Positions 24,720-39,000 of a DNA stretch of 64,000 nt are shown here, one piece after another. This DNA comes from Nemopilema nomurai. Lineage: Eukaryota; Cnidaria; Scyphozoa; Rhizostomeae; Rhizostomatidae. How positions within the stretch are numbered: the first letter of the stretch is position 1; each line of letters begins with the position of its first letter. Under the pieces are notes generated by a model. The model was not told the origin of the DNA. It saw only the letters and a list, made by a program, of their open reading frames with translations, and ran no database searches. Location of the stretch: assembly GCA_003864495.1 (NCBI GenBank), contig ML133487.1, positions 806,001-870,000 on the forward strand, in the 5' to 3' direction. Made by a program: the position numbers and the translations under genes.

Positions 24720-27700
24720 CCTTCAGATATCTTGTTTATGTTTGTGGGGTCTAGCAACATCCTTTGTGTACTATAATAACTAATAGCATACTCAGGTCTA
24801 AATTTCTTTCAAATGATAGTAAGTTTGTTCTTGGAGGTACTTTGCTATTGTACCTTACATTAATGGCCAAAAACTATTACATAAATAGTGCAATCATGTC
24901 ATCTAATAGTATGGTTGACCAGCCACTAAGAACCATCCCCATAGATTGGCATCCCAAATAGTTCCCTTTCAGGTGGGAGCAGATTTAAATGCCAGTACTT
25001 TAGTGGTGTAGGCTGCTCTTGAAATCAAGAAGAACTAGTAGATTTTGTTGCCTGTTGGTAAACTGTTTTTGTCCAGGTTGCATTGGTTTTCCCACTCCAT
25101 TTTCTCTTAGACAGCTTATGTGTATGTGGGTATTAAATAAATTATATCTTCATAAATTATGCACATCAAGGCTAGCCTGTTTTTTGTTTCTTATCTTGAT
25201 TGACCATCTTCTTTAGCACTGGCACATCAAGAAAACACTATGTACATATTTCAGGCATATCATGAATGAGCATGTACCCTCAAAGGCAACAACATTCTAT
25301 TTTTATTGTAAATTATCTTAATGATATCAAGGTATAGAATCAGAAGTTGTATCAATCTGATTGCAGGAGTGTCAAAAATGTTTAACAAATTTAAACACAA
25401 GTGCCTTTGGAATGAAAAAAATTGCAAATTCTATGTGACCAAGTGACGTCTTCCTGTCAAACTTTTTATAATATTGACCCTTACCCTTTGCAAGTAAGTT
25501 ACATGTATTTGAGCTACTACAACCCTCTACCTTGCACTTGCCAACCAAACTTTATATATTTATACTTTACATATGGAATAATTTATATACTTAGACCTGA
25601 ACCCTCCGGGCCAACAAAATACTTTGAGAAACTGTCCCCCCCCTCCCAAAAAAACTAGTGGCTGACTGTACTTGCATTTTGATCCTAAAGTTAAACAAAT
25701 AAACAAATGAAAACAGATTATTTTCAATAGAAACACCAAAAACAGAGTGACTCAAAAATGGTTAAGGAACAGAGAACAAATAATTCCATATGGCCATTTA
25801 CCCTGCAAAAAGTGTTTAACTGCAGTGACTCGTTGTTGCAAATATTTTCTTGAATTAACTTGACTTGTTTTAGCAGTATAGAAGCTATCAGATAATGGGA
25901 CCATTGGTCCCAAAAAATAATCAGAATTTATATAGAAAGGTAAAAAAATTTCAGACAGAAAGAATCAACAAAAGCGGAAAGAAAGATATGAAAAAAATAA
26001 AATCAGTTATTCATTCAGCAATGATTAAGCAACCATACCAGAAATTAAGAGCCTGAACACTGCAAGCCATTTAAGTTCATGGAGAGAATTCATGTGACAG
26101 ATAGAGGATTTAAAAATTGAAGAATAAATTGTTTCAGTTTTGTTTCCGCACTGTAAAATTAGCTCTTCTGTTAAAGACCTGCAGTAGGCAACAACCTTTG
26201 ACCAGTTTTAACGACATTTTATAGAGAAAACCCATATTTACAATAATAATATAAGATAGTTAAGAAATAGCACCATGCAAGACAGTGAAGCCCTTAACTG
26301 AATCTATGATTGAATAAATAGAAAACAGAGCAAACCATGTGATATAAAACTGTAGAAATTTGTTTGGAACTAAGCTATCGATTGTCATACAGCTATTCAC
26401 GGTTGAACATACTAGTGCAAGTTGTTGTTTTATTCTTCAAAGAAGATGTGATATGATTGTGTCTAGTTCCAAACTGGTTGAGTCACTGTACTTCTTAATG
26501 CTCAAAAGGTGCAACTTTACATGGCATTTTTCTGTGCTGCTTGTTTACAGTACAGAAAATATTTGCTTTCTGAAATGCGTTCCCAGAAAAAAAAACTTTC
26601 CACCCCTGCTGTACACATGGTCATACATGGATATTTCAGTGGGTAGGGTGTAGGGGTTTGGGGCTCTTTATGTTATGAGAAAACACCTTTTATATGCCAA
26701 CAAACAGGATTGATAAAGCCCCAGAGAGCTTTAAGTGGCATATACAGTAATTAATTGTAATTTAATGTGATAAATCTTTATGACTTGAGAAATCCACATT
26801 AGAAACTTTATTAAGAAAAATTCTTTTTGGTAAAAACAAATGCTGACTGAGAATATGCAGCGCGAAATGATTAATAAATCAATTTTCAGCAAAAACATAT
26901 ACCGATAAATTAAGACAGTCACACTCCTGTGGCATCGGCATCGTATATATTTTGTATGTATACATTCATTTCTGTACATTTTGTATCTGTACAGGCCTAA
27001 AAGCCGTTGACAGAGATCTGGCTTAAAGGGAAATTGCACCTCCAAAAAATAAAGTCAATTTTGATATTGACTTACCAGCTGTTGATATGTTAAAGGCTTG
27101 CATTCTGCTTTTTCTTGGTTTATTATGAAAAATATCAGCAGTGGAGGTGTGCACTTCGGAATCGTAGAATGCCGCCATTTTCTGATCGCAAATGAGGCTA
27201 GTCTATTGTAAGAAGCGTGAACAATAGAAGGCTCGCAGAACAATGCCATGCATTCGCACTAACACTATCCTCATTATTTCAAATGGTAGGATCGGTGTAC
27301 GATGGAGACAGACTAAAAAATTATGCTTTGTTTTTTCTCGATGCGGGCCTTTAAAGAACTTGTGAAACCTCGCTAAAGGGTTTAATTGGCCTTTTTCTTA
27401 CATTAATTTGTTAGCCTGTTTTGACCAAACTCTAGCAGAGAAACAAACTTTGCGGTTGCTTTCACTTTTCTTCGCCACTCCCAGAGAGTAGGACTTTAGC
27501 ATCCTAGTACCTTCTTCATGATTTCATCCAAAACAAAAGCTTCTAAATGACTACAAATTCCACAGCAGCTTCTCCTGCTGTTTGCTCACCATCCAAATTC
27601 CTCCACCAAGAAATCAGTTTAACTCGACTCTCTCGAGTAGCTTCTTTCGCGACGTAAAATAACCAATTAAAATAACCTTTTATCTTTGAAATGAGCAAAA

Positions 27701-28103
27701 TATTGTTTCTTGTAGCCCTCATAATGAAAATTCGATTGATGGTGCACCTCCCACAAAATGTTCGACGTAATTTTCACAAATTAATTGCTCAAGAAGGTCG
27801 AGGGTGAGGGGCGCACAAAGGACCAATCACAAGGGGCCCATGGATGCCAATTCGTCAAAAAAAAAACAGGGGGGGGGGGGCAGAACAAGTGACCCAAGGA
27901 ATGGGCAACTGTTAGCAACCGAATTTTCCGAAACTGTGCTGAAAAAACAACAACTAAAAACCTAGTGCCTTTGGCTAATGTTGTAGCTAGCCTCGGATAT
28001 GTTCTCAAAAAGCAGTAATAGATAGATCAAGACGTAGAAAAGACCGTTTGACGAAAAAGGAAATCTTGAATGCAGCAAATCAAAATCACATGAAACCAAC
28101 CCA
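24720..28103. other. AT-rich spacer between hAT element and collagen A
   Basis: About 3.4 kb without a gene I can support. Short frames show no family similarity. Minor features are an A-run followed by a G-run at about 27859-27881 and scattered AT-rich tracts. The collagen A 3' end probably reaches below 28104, but I see no canonical AATAAA placed convincingly on the minus strand. Confidence 0.4.
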
Positions 28104-28153
28104 TATGCCCACCCAACTAGTATCCCATTCAGTGGTCCTCCCCGCGCGCGCAA
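28104..28153 (-). promoter_or_regulatory. GC-rich 3' UTR block of collagen A, shared with collagen B
   Basis: Lies 180-229 bases past the collagen A stop. In transcript sense it reads TTGCGCGCGCGG, then GGGAGGACC, then GTTGGGTGGGCAT. The same motifs in the same order occur past the collagen B stop at 55731-55780, while the sequence between stop and block is not obviously alike. A conserved RNA or regulatory element is inferred. The G-runs could allow a quadruplex. Confidence 0.5.
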
Positions 28154-28332
28154 TAATCTATCCTAGCTACGTGTGTGATTGTGATAAAGTGTATGAAAAC
28201 GATAAGTGAAAGTTCATTCTACCAGTACTCGTAAATGTCATCTTCACTTTTGGAACAAAGTGCAAATCATTGTCATTCGCTGTAATACAAATCCCGTGTC
28301 TAGAGACCGGGTAGATGCGTCCGGGACGAATC

Positions 28333-30047
28333 TTAAGAAAAGCAAACCGGACCCAACTCAATCCCGAACTCTTCTCCGGGGTCGGCGACATCGTAGACTG
28401 CCACGTCCTTGATAGGGAGTTTGGAAGCGAGTTTTGACGTCATTTCGAAAATCGTCTTATGCCATTGGCCATCCTTAACCTGAAAAGTTAATGAAGATTT
28501 CTTCAAGAATGACTTCGAATGGTAATATTTGAGAAAATCATGGTATACGGTAGTGTCCTGCATATAAGAAACACATTTTTAAGAAACACAGACCCTAAAT
28601 TTTTACTAAATAACCTCTTTGATAAGAAACTCGAGAAGGTTTAAAAAAAATCTTGTTTTTAATTGAAAATTTTTCATATAATTTAATCCCTCGTTAAACA
28701 GAACAAAAAGTTAATCATTCTAATTTTGTCAAATGAAATGGAATTTTGTGTGCACACTAAGCAAAAAGCACTTTTCTGAAATATTTTTGGCGTTTTCTAA
28801 AGTGACAAATGCAAATCAAAATAGTACAAATATGGTATTTCATCACAGTCATTGAGCTTCTGTCAAAGTAAATGATCAATAGTATAATGTGATTTTAAGT
28901 ATATATCTCATTTTATAAGAAACGCATCAGACCTAAAATGAAAAAATTGTTTCTTATTTGCGGTTCACTGCTGTATAGAATTATCTGAATCAAGGTTGAT
29001 GGTTTTCCACGATTGTTAACCAACCAGCCTAGATCAGCAAACGAAAGGCAGTGACAACAACAGCAATAACAACAACAAAAGAAAAACAACAACTCACGTT
29101 GCAGCCATCTGAGATGACGTAGGGCCGATTGGCCGCGTTTGCGTCTAGGTGCATCTCCGCATTGTCACTGCCCATCAACTTGACGTAAGCCATTCCCTTG
29201 CCGGAAGACGCTCTGTGCGCATGCGAGTTCTTGCAGTGGTAAGTTACATTCTGGCGCACAGAGAAGCTGTTCATGCGCAGGAGCCTCAACTGGGTCACGT
29301 CAGCGACGTACTCCACCTGCAAGATGTGACGGATAATTCAATTTGGTTCTGTTAGAATGACTTGGCTTTCAAAGCCACCAAAGAAAGAATCGCAGCCATG
29401 GCCAGTGATACCCTGGCTTTGCACATGCAGTCATCGGGACCGTGTCACGACATGTTGAAAAAACTAGGGTCTCTTTCGCCAACTTGTGGACCTTTATCCT
29501 TTACTAAAATAAATGCATTGTTTATTATCCACAGAGCTCCGTTAAAATTGTGGTAACGAAGGAAGAATCAATCACTGTTAAAATCAGATTGACAAACAAA
29601 GTGGCTCACCTGTTCCTTCAGAAGCTCATTAACCATCCATTTGAAGCCGTCCTTTCCGCTATCGACCCACTTCTTTCTCTGGTGCATGCTTGTTTGTGGG
29701 TAAATGCACGTCTCACCAGTTGTAAAATTACAGAAAACCTTGAAAGCATCGTTTGGAGCACCGAGATTTGGATCAACCCAATATTCACCTAAAGCGAAAT
29801 CACCGTGAAGTAAAAAGTCATCTAGCACCGTAAAAGCAGAACAGCCAAAAATGCAAACAAAGGTAGATATGAGGACCTGGAAACATCTGCAGGTAATAAT
29901 TTACTCACCATCTCTCAAGTCTGAGAAGCACATTTTCAGGTCGCGACAGGTTTTCCCAGGGTATGCCCTAGTGCCATCAGGTCTCATCAAAGCTTGAATC
30001 TCAAACTCAAGTAGGCCAAGATACCTGAATATCCCATCTCTGTCTGG
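28333..30047 (-). CDS. Collagen A, COLFI C-propeptide exons (4 exons)
   Basis: Exons 30047-29909, 29788-29610, 29316-29098 and 28479-28333 encode 227 residues ending in GPVCFS and a TAA stop. The domain directs chain choice and trimer assembly. Recognisable parts are [16 protein letters not shown] (Cys1, Cys2), [20 protein letters not shown] (Cys4, Cys5), [11 protein letters not shown] (Cys6, with the N-glycosylation sequon found in vertebrate chains), ISDGC (Cys7) and GPVC (Cys8). At the Cys3 position the sequence is NLGAPNDAF, with Ala where most chains have Cys. NFT next to Cys4 is an extra possible glycosylation site that collagen B lacks. Confidence 0.95.
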
Positions 30048-33000
30048 CTATAATAAGAGACAAAACCCCACATCAGCAAATTCAAATTTTCATATTCATG
30101 GCTTCATAAATTTACTGCGAGTTTTAATTTCGAGCCTCTTATCATTCCTTTCTTCGTCTTCCCTTTATTGTCTAGCATTCATATGCATACACAAGATGGC
30201 CTTTTGCGAAGCAGGCGTCAATGCATAAACTTGGCTGAAAGTATAGAAGCTCAAGAAACGAGAAGAAATCTCACCTTGGGTGTAGCATTCTCTGAGTTGC
30301 CTTCTCCACCTACTGCTTTTCCACTGTAATAGGCCTGCTGGAATTGCTGCTGGTAGTGCCCATAATATCCTTGCTGATACGCAGGGCCCTTCTGTGTGCC
30401 TTGGTTGATCAACTGCGCCAGACTGCCTGCTAGGACTCCCGAAGAGCCGGGGAGGCCAGGGGGGCCTGGGGGTCCAGGCGGCCCTGGGTAGCCATCCTGG
30501 CCAATTCTGCCTCTTTCTCCTAGGTCACCAACGGGTCCAGGGGAACCTGCACCACCTGTCTCTCCCGCTTCACCATCAGGCCCTGGTCTTCCCCGATATC
30601 CTTTTGGCCCCTGTCGTGTCAATGAACAAAAGACTTAAGCTACAAATGCTTGCAAATTGCACGCTATGCTGAGACGGCGAAGAATACAAGCCTCGAGAGT
30701 GTTCAGTTCACTTTCAGAGAGTATAAGATGATTAAATGCAAGTTAGCTTTATTGCGACTAATGATGGACGAAAAAATCAGCCCACAGCCTAAACAGAAAA
30801 TCTGCACCACTTCAACTTCGGCACGTCATATTGTGTATAACATAAAAAACAAATTAATAGAAAAAATGATACATCTTTAATTAATAGGAACTTCCATACG
30901 TAGTCAATTCAACCTCTTGGCAAAGGAATTTTTACAACAAGGACAGCTCAACGTACCTCATAACCAAGTGGACCAGTTTTTCCGTCATCACCCTGATCCC
31001 CAACTTGTCCCCGCTGGCCGCTAAGTCCTCGGCGCCCCTTGAATCCTCGCCAACCTTTGTCCCCCTTTGCACCTCTCCCTCCACGGGAACCCTTAGCTCC
31101 TTTCAATCCAATTGAACCAGAAATACCGCGATCGCCAATGGCGCCAACACTTCCTGATGACCCTGGTGTCCCCTGGAAAGACGGAAAGCCAAATTGCGAC
31201 GTGACTTTCATACGGTGAATTTTTCTCAGAGAGAAAAAATAAAACACTTTTAAAGGTCTATTAATATATAGCTTTTAACGAAACTCTGCAATTGGCGAAA
31301 AAACAGTGGATGAAGGATTAATCGATAACTTGGTGCATCACAAGAAGCAAAAGACCATACTTCAAATGGACCAACTAATAAAAGGATTTAGGAAACCAGG
31401 TCTGTAATTCATTTAAGGAAACATTGGACGTTTTGGCCCAGGTTGAGTGGCAGAAATGTCTTCGAAGGTAACACATTTATTATTTATCAAACTCAACGAG
31501 TAGTTATAGCTCTGTCAATTTTACGCTTGAAAACAGCATACCGCTTCTCCTGGTGCACCTGTGTCACCCTCGACCCCGGTAGATCCAGGCCGGCCGGGCG
31601 GTCCAACTCTACCGGCGTAGCCGGCAAAGCCTTGTTCTCCAGCACCCCCCTTCTCGCCCCGCTTTCCATCTGTTCCAGGGTTACCATCATCACCTTGCTT
31701 TCCCTAGGTAGAATATTGAAAACGCGATAAGTCTAAATTCTGTTGTGTTCCAAGTGTTGTCACACGTGTGCCAATGTGGTTTTTGGGAAACGCGGTTGCA
31801 TTCAAAATGGCGGCTATGCGTGACGATTTGGCTCTCTCGTGTCAACTTTTAGAAAAAAAGATCAAACTTCAATTAACAAGAGGCAAAGTCTTCAACCTCT
31901 GGCATAAAGAATAAAACTTAAGGGCCTGTTTACGAAGGGCATAGTAGTACAATACCCTTTCAGAATCAACCTTGGTTGAACCCACCTTTGGTGAAGGATT
32001 TATTTAACCTGGATTCAACCGGGAAAAGTTGCGTTCAAACTAGAAAATTTCAACCTGTGTGTCAACCCAAGTGAAAGTGAAGTGGAAGCTTGTCGTGTTA
32101 ACATAGTTTGAAAGAGTGAACTTCAAAAATGAAAACCTAGAAGCCATCCATATGGTATTAAGCATCGATATTATATTTGTGCTGAAAGTAAGAGTAGCTC
32201 AATTTTTAATTAATATAATATATACATACCTCCGTTCCAGATTGTCCGGGGGATCCTGTTGGTCCTGCCGGTCCCACAGCTCCCTTCAATCAAAATAAGA
32301 GTAAATTTATGTCCAAGATGTTCCTCAAACAGAATCGCTTGTAATGAAAATTCTTTGACGCCACACTTGACTCACGACAGCTATACCATGCTGTTTTGGG
32401 GCCTTACGGCTCTACTTGGAAATCTTCGACCTCCATCTGTCTCTATCAATATGTGGCTCGCTCAAGGTAGATGTCTCACCTTTGATAAAACTAGTACTAG
32501 TCATACTCGACGCACCTGTATGGTGAGCAGAGCCATAACAAGCCACTGGCCCTTTTCATAGAAGTGAAGCGTTATATGTTTATTCAAATGAAACGCGCGA
32601 AGCACCACGGTCAAATCAGCCAATGAGAATAAGCCTCGTGTGGTCTCTCTGCAGCCGGGGTAACGACTAAAATTGCGAACAGCCACTCACCAAGCGTCCT
32701 TTGTTTCCAGGGGTACCTGGCCTTCCATTTTTACCCGGATCTCCTTTGATTCCGGGGACTCCAGCTGCTCCAACCATCCCAGGTGGTCCGTTCATACCCT
32801 TTAACAAATTTTGGGCAGTTTAGAGCAACATTGAAGGCCAAAGATGTTACAGCCATGTTCTTACAACACTCGGCAAAGAAGCGAGAAGAATATCATAAAA
32901 CACTAGCGTGGCTGCTATCTCCTCATCCTATAAACTTCAGTAAACATTTGAAATATTTCACCTGTAACTAAACTTTCGGCTGGGGTAGGCTAGTGTTATA

Positions 33001-36000
33001 TACCAAGTATCGAGATAAACTAGCATCTGTATTAATGCTGTAGTCAATCAGACATATAATATATAATAGTGCAAACATAGAGAACTTCAAAGAGTATATT
33101 TCTCTTATCGAACTTACTCTTGAGCCAGGAGGTCCTCTAGGACCGATCACACCTGAATCTCCTTGGATGCCCTGTGGCAAAAACAATGAAGAAAGATTTG
33201 ATGAGAGATGGAAAACATCAACGCTAAGAGGAAACAACGTACAATAGCCACATGTGCTGCATTGTAGCTCACACATTCTACCCATCACAAAAGAAATGGC
33301 ATTATATGAAACTAGATATTTTGAATTTGGATGTAAAAGACAAGGATTCAAGGATCAAAGACAAGGATTGACATCTTTTAAAATGTAAACAAAGTTGATA
33401 TTCTCGTAAATGAAACTCGTAAATGAAAAAAAGTTTTCCAAAAAGCTAGAAAATGATTGTTCAAAGGCATTTTTTCGTTGGTCTTCTGGGGATCTTCAGA
33501 TCACTTGGTTGGAGTATAAACAGCCCAATCTTCTGCTAAACATAAGACTGCCAACCACTTTCTTCAGACATGCAACAGATTTCAAGAGTGCGTTTTAATG
33601 AATACTGCCAGATCGTTACATCGCCATGAAGGTCAGTTTTCAAGCTCAGTACCTGAGGACCATCATCTCCTGGTTCCCCGTTGCTACCAGTTCTGCCATT
33701 TCGCCCCTTGAGAAAGAAAGATCATCTTCAAAATAACATTCAGAGTAGACAGGAGTAGATGATAAAAACTTAGAAAGCCAAATCAACAGGTAGAATGTAA
33801 AGAAGAAAGAAACTGTGGCAATTTCACATTTCGTCCTGCAAGTAACAACAAAGTGCATCATACCGGTAAACCGGTTGTTCCAATTGTACCCGGGCTGCCT
33901 GGCTCGCCACTGTACCCCTTTGGGCCAGTTTTTCCTGGAGCCCCGCGAGGTCCTGGTGGTCCAGAATCACCCTGAAAGGTGAAAGGACAAAAACTCTTCA
34001 ATACCAAAAGATTTCGTGGTGAAATTAACAACAAAAATCAATGCTTGGTGCAAAAGGATTTTCAAGGAACCAAGGGAGGGTTCTTAAAAATTCATTCCCT
34101 ACAATGATTGAGTTTCTTTTGTAATTGGCCCTAGCGGATAACAGATGGACCTTTTGAGATTACCCAGGCTTTCTTCCAATATTTCAAAGCCTTTTTTAAG
34201 CGCAGAAGACAATTCTCTGTCAAACAAGCCTCGAACCATCTAAAGAAGAAGAGGTGCTTCTTCTTCCCAGGGCGACCAAAAGAAGACGAGGCTATTTTGC
34301 AGCATACATGACATACTAGCCTACAATTTTAGCAAAAGCCCTTTTAGTTCACATCAAGTTTGTAAAATCTGTGAATTGCCAACATAGTTGAACTTTGGAA
34401 CACCAGCAGAAACTTTGAGTAGCCAACTTTTGAACCGTAAAACAATTTCGAACATCTGTGGCTGCCCCTGATACAGACATGACGCTATAGCAAGCTGGTG
34501 GTCATGCTTTCGTGATGAAAAGGCTTTGGTACTTGAACTGCCTTGGTAAAGATGATAAAGATTATAACTAATGTTTCGTCGTACCTGCATTCCTTCTGGT
34601 CCAGCCAGTCCTGGGTCACCTTGTTTTCCCCTGATACCCTGCGGGCAACAGAAGGAAGGGCGTGCAAGATTAGAAAAAGGCGCAAAAGCCTGTGCAGGTT
34701 GGTCGAATTCTATACCTGCATGACCAAACGGGGCTTTGGTAAAAAGACGATTGCTGCACTTTACAATTCTTGGGTAACATTTGAAATAAAGAATCGAAGC
34801 CTATAGAACTTCTCTGCTTAACCTTCCTGAGAGATTGAATATTACTTACGGGAGAACCACGTGTTCCAGTCGAGCCCTTTTCGCCATGTTGTCCAAGTCG
34901 ACCCTTTGTAAACACAAAGATTGAAGGGTTGAAAAAAGGTATTTGAAGACTTTAATGAAATATCTACAATCCCAGCCAAAAAGCATTGCAGCATTTATTC
35001 TGACAGAAATTACTCTCTGTACTTTACCATCCCATATACAATAATCTGTTAACAAGGGAAAAGATAGAATTGATTCGTCTTTACATTCCAATGGGTGCCA
35101 GCTTAAAACTAAGATTTTGATTCGGATAAAACTAGCATTGTTGGAACGAAACAAGGACCGTAAAATCGTAAAACTGTAAAATTTATTGGCGAGTTCCACG
35201 AGCATCAACCTCCAGAGACCAGGATGTACAAGGCAACAAAAGCATTGAAGTTATGTAAACTGCAGCACTAGTAACTCAAAGATTGATGAGGACGATGCAA
35301 AAGATGACGCAAAAACCACGTAAAAAAGAAATGGAAGCAAGTAAATGCGCAAAAGCATACCACAAGGCCACCAGGACCAGCTATGCCAGGCTCTCCAGGG
35401 GCCCCTTGTTCACCCTTTAAGGAAACAAGAGAATAAGATAGAATGTAGCAGTGACAAGAATCCAGAAGGGGCCAACTGTATTTTAGGAGAAAATTATGAC
35501 AATGATAACTAAGCAGCAAATTAAATACAACAATGCGAAGGTAAATCACCTTTTCTCCGCGTTCTCCACGAGCGCCTTTCTGTCCTGGATGTCCATCTGG
35601 GCCCTGCAACGCAAAATCAAAGTCTTAGGCAAAAGTGATACAAAAAAGATATACAGAGCAAAATGTCATTGCGTTTAGGCTTGCATGTGAAGAGTAAAAA
35701 GATAAGCTGAATAAGACTTATCTTTCTTTGAAAGGTCCTGTAAAATTGCAATAAAGGAAAATCCCAAAAAATTGAATAATAATACTGTCAGCATTTCGAT
35801 TTTATGTAAATACACCATATACATGACAGTTGGTATTTCTTATGCTTGGAAATTATGATACTACAGATTATTGGTGAAAACATTACATTACATGATATTA
35901 CAGATTAAATATCCTGTGTTGACTGGAGATTATAGGTATTGTCATCATATTTACTATGGACGCAGAAATAGCAGAGCTTACCTCGAGAGATTACTTAGAA

Positions 36001-39000
36001 TGGTAATGAAGGTACTGCGAATTGTTGCTAATTTGAAAACACTATGCAGACCATTATTATCGTCATCGACGCATGAATATGATAATTCACATAAGGAGCT
36101 AATTTGATAAAAATTATAATTTTATCATACCCTGACTCCAACTACTCCGGATGGTCCTCTAGACCCTTGCTGCCCTTTGCTTCCCTAAATCACAAAATGC
36201 ACGACGAAATATAAAGGCACTACGAAACAAAAAAGTTTTAAAAATGAACTGAACATGGACTGGCCGGGAAACAGTATGGAGCATTGGGAAAACCCAACAT
36301 TGCAAGGTAAGCTTTTAACTTTAAAAAAAAGATCAAAGCTTTGATCAAGTATGATGTGGTGCAACAAAACAACAGTGGATATCATCAAACGATCCCAAAA
36401 GTGTGTCACATACGAATCTGGCATAAAATGCTACAATAAACCATTTGGGAAGCCAAAATATATGATAAAATGCTTTCAGATCTGTCAGATGTTGGTACTC
36501 ATTGCAGATACACATGAAACAAATGAAAAGTGAGCCGAGTATAAGAAATGCCAAGGGATACGTGGCAATGAAGTCGGCCTAATTTGTTCACTCACAATGG
36601 CCCCACGCTTTCCGGGGGCTCCATTTGACCCCAGCCTTCCCTGTGATCCCTTAGGACCAGCCTCTCCTTGCATTCCCTTGGTACCGCGTTGTCCTTCACT
36701 CCCACGGCTTCCGTCAACACCATCTGCCCCTCGCTCACCCTTTGCTCCAGATGTACCCTAAAAAAGAGCGCATGTTAATTAAAATCGAATTCGACATGAC
36801 AAGCATACAAATTGAAAGAGTCCTTTCAAAGTAGCCTAAAATTATTTTCCTTTACACACCCCGCTTATTTTTGGTCCCATATAGGTTAATGGTAATTCAG
36901 CTATGTAAAAATTAGAACATACAGATCCTATCAACAACTTATAATCAGTTTTATTCCTGCCTTCTGAACCCTTCCATTTATGATCTTTGTTAAAATAGTT
37001 ATATTTGGATGATGCTTCGAACCACTAAAGCAGTACTTAATTCTATAGAGGTTCTTTGAAAGGTTGTTACCTTCTCTCCTTTGGCTCCATCCAAACCTGG
37101 CACCCCCGTGGGCCCCGCTTTCCCTTGCGCTCCTGGACTCCCTGGCTGTCCAGTTTGACCCACTGCGCCCCTTTCTCCCTGTCAGCAACAAGTTGGTAGA
37201 AAAGTTCAAAAGCAGAAGGGCGGAAAAATTAGAAGACTACGTATGTAATAATATTGAAATGCTCGCAGGAGAAGGAAAATTTTGTGAAAAAATTCGCGAA
37301 AGAGTTAAGTGAAAACAAAGGAAGAAAAGCCCAAATTGTAACAATAAGCACCCCATTACAACATGGATGCTAATGAGCACCTCAAAAACTTTTCTTTCTT
37401 GTGTTGTATACCGCAAAATACTTAACAGCAAGCAACTAAAAACTAACCACTAAAAAGTCTTAAGTGCAGCAAAGTACAATAGAAGTAGTCTTTGCTTTTC
37501 AGAGCACAGCTTACTCCTGGCGAAAACGGGAAACTTACGGGGCGTCCTTCTCTCCCAGTTTCACCTTTCTCTCCAGGAAGTCCGCGCGGCCCCTGCGAAG
37601 TCAAATTCATTTTAAGATTGAAGTGCATGAAATAAGGATTATGAAGGAAGCAGCACATAAACATAACTACTGTACGAGAAATCCGTCGACCCAGATTTAT
37701 TCAAAGCAACACAAATAAGGGGTTCATATGACGCCACACTTTCGTCCTTGTTAACTTCATGGTGAACTCAAATGCATTTCTGTTTTGCTATTTATTCCTC
37801 ATAACAATTGTTTTATGAATACTCAAAGAGATCCAGAACAAGTCTAGTAACATACTACAACCTGATGGAACTATTTCAAAAGGACTAAAAACTGGCGACA
37901 ACCAATATTGCAACCAAATTGAAAGAAGAAACATTATTTATCGATTGCTCGCAGTGACATCCTTCCTGCTATAGGGTTCTGCTATCTTTTCTGCACTCCA
38001 TCTGTTCCATCCCCAATTAAGTCGAGATAATCGTTGGAAACCCAAAATGCAATATGTTTGCCCATCTAACATGATGTCCTATCTAATCATGTATTCGTGT
38101 GATTTTCTCAAAGCATATTACTATAGGCAAAGAATACTGACCAGTCTTCCGGTTTCTCCAGGCAAACCTCTAGGTCCTCTTGCGCCCTGAAAGCAACAGT
38201 TTTGAAATCAACCACAAGGCTCTGCTTGGTCAAATATTCTACGCACATAAGCTCAAAAGGTTTGCGAACCTTTACCCTGTTCAAGGCAGGTGTAGTTGTG
38301 AATGATAATTTACGTTACTCGCTACAAAAGACAAAGGACTGTGGCAGCAATCAGTTCCTCCAACATGCATTTAAAGATTCCAAGCAGCCTTTCCCACCTG
38401 ACTTCCTTGTTTGCCATCATCACCAGGGTCACCGTCAAGTCCAGGCAAACCCTCTCGACCCGGTGGCCCAACCGGACCAATGGACCCAGGAGATCCCTGC
38501 AAGTGCCGGAATGGGAATTAGAAAAGTCACAAGGGATGCAAGGAGTAAAAGTCAATGATGGTTGATTGGTCACTTAACTGCTTGGTACATATTACTTGAC
38601 AATATTGGCAAAGATCCTTGGACAACTATTGTTTCCACATAAATATTGAAATGACATAATAACTACAACCCTTGCTGGTACATTAAAACACAAAAGAAGC
38701 CAAAATAGGTAGAGATATAAACTTAAAACACTATCAATACGCATAACTTTCAATAATTCTAATTGGATAGCTAATTCTTTCAAAAGTCCACATACAAATC
38801 CAAAGTAGAAATGTCACAGTTAAGTTTAATCTCAAAATGTCTCAAAGCTGATCTAGATTTCTGCTTTAATTCCTCCTGGATACGCAAAAATGTTTAAGAG
38901 AGATTCCTGTCTTGGATGACATTTAAAATATTGTTTCATGTTAGAAAAAAACATGAAAATGTCACACATACTTTTTGACCAGTTGCACCAGTTGCTCCAA

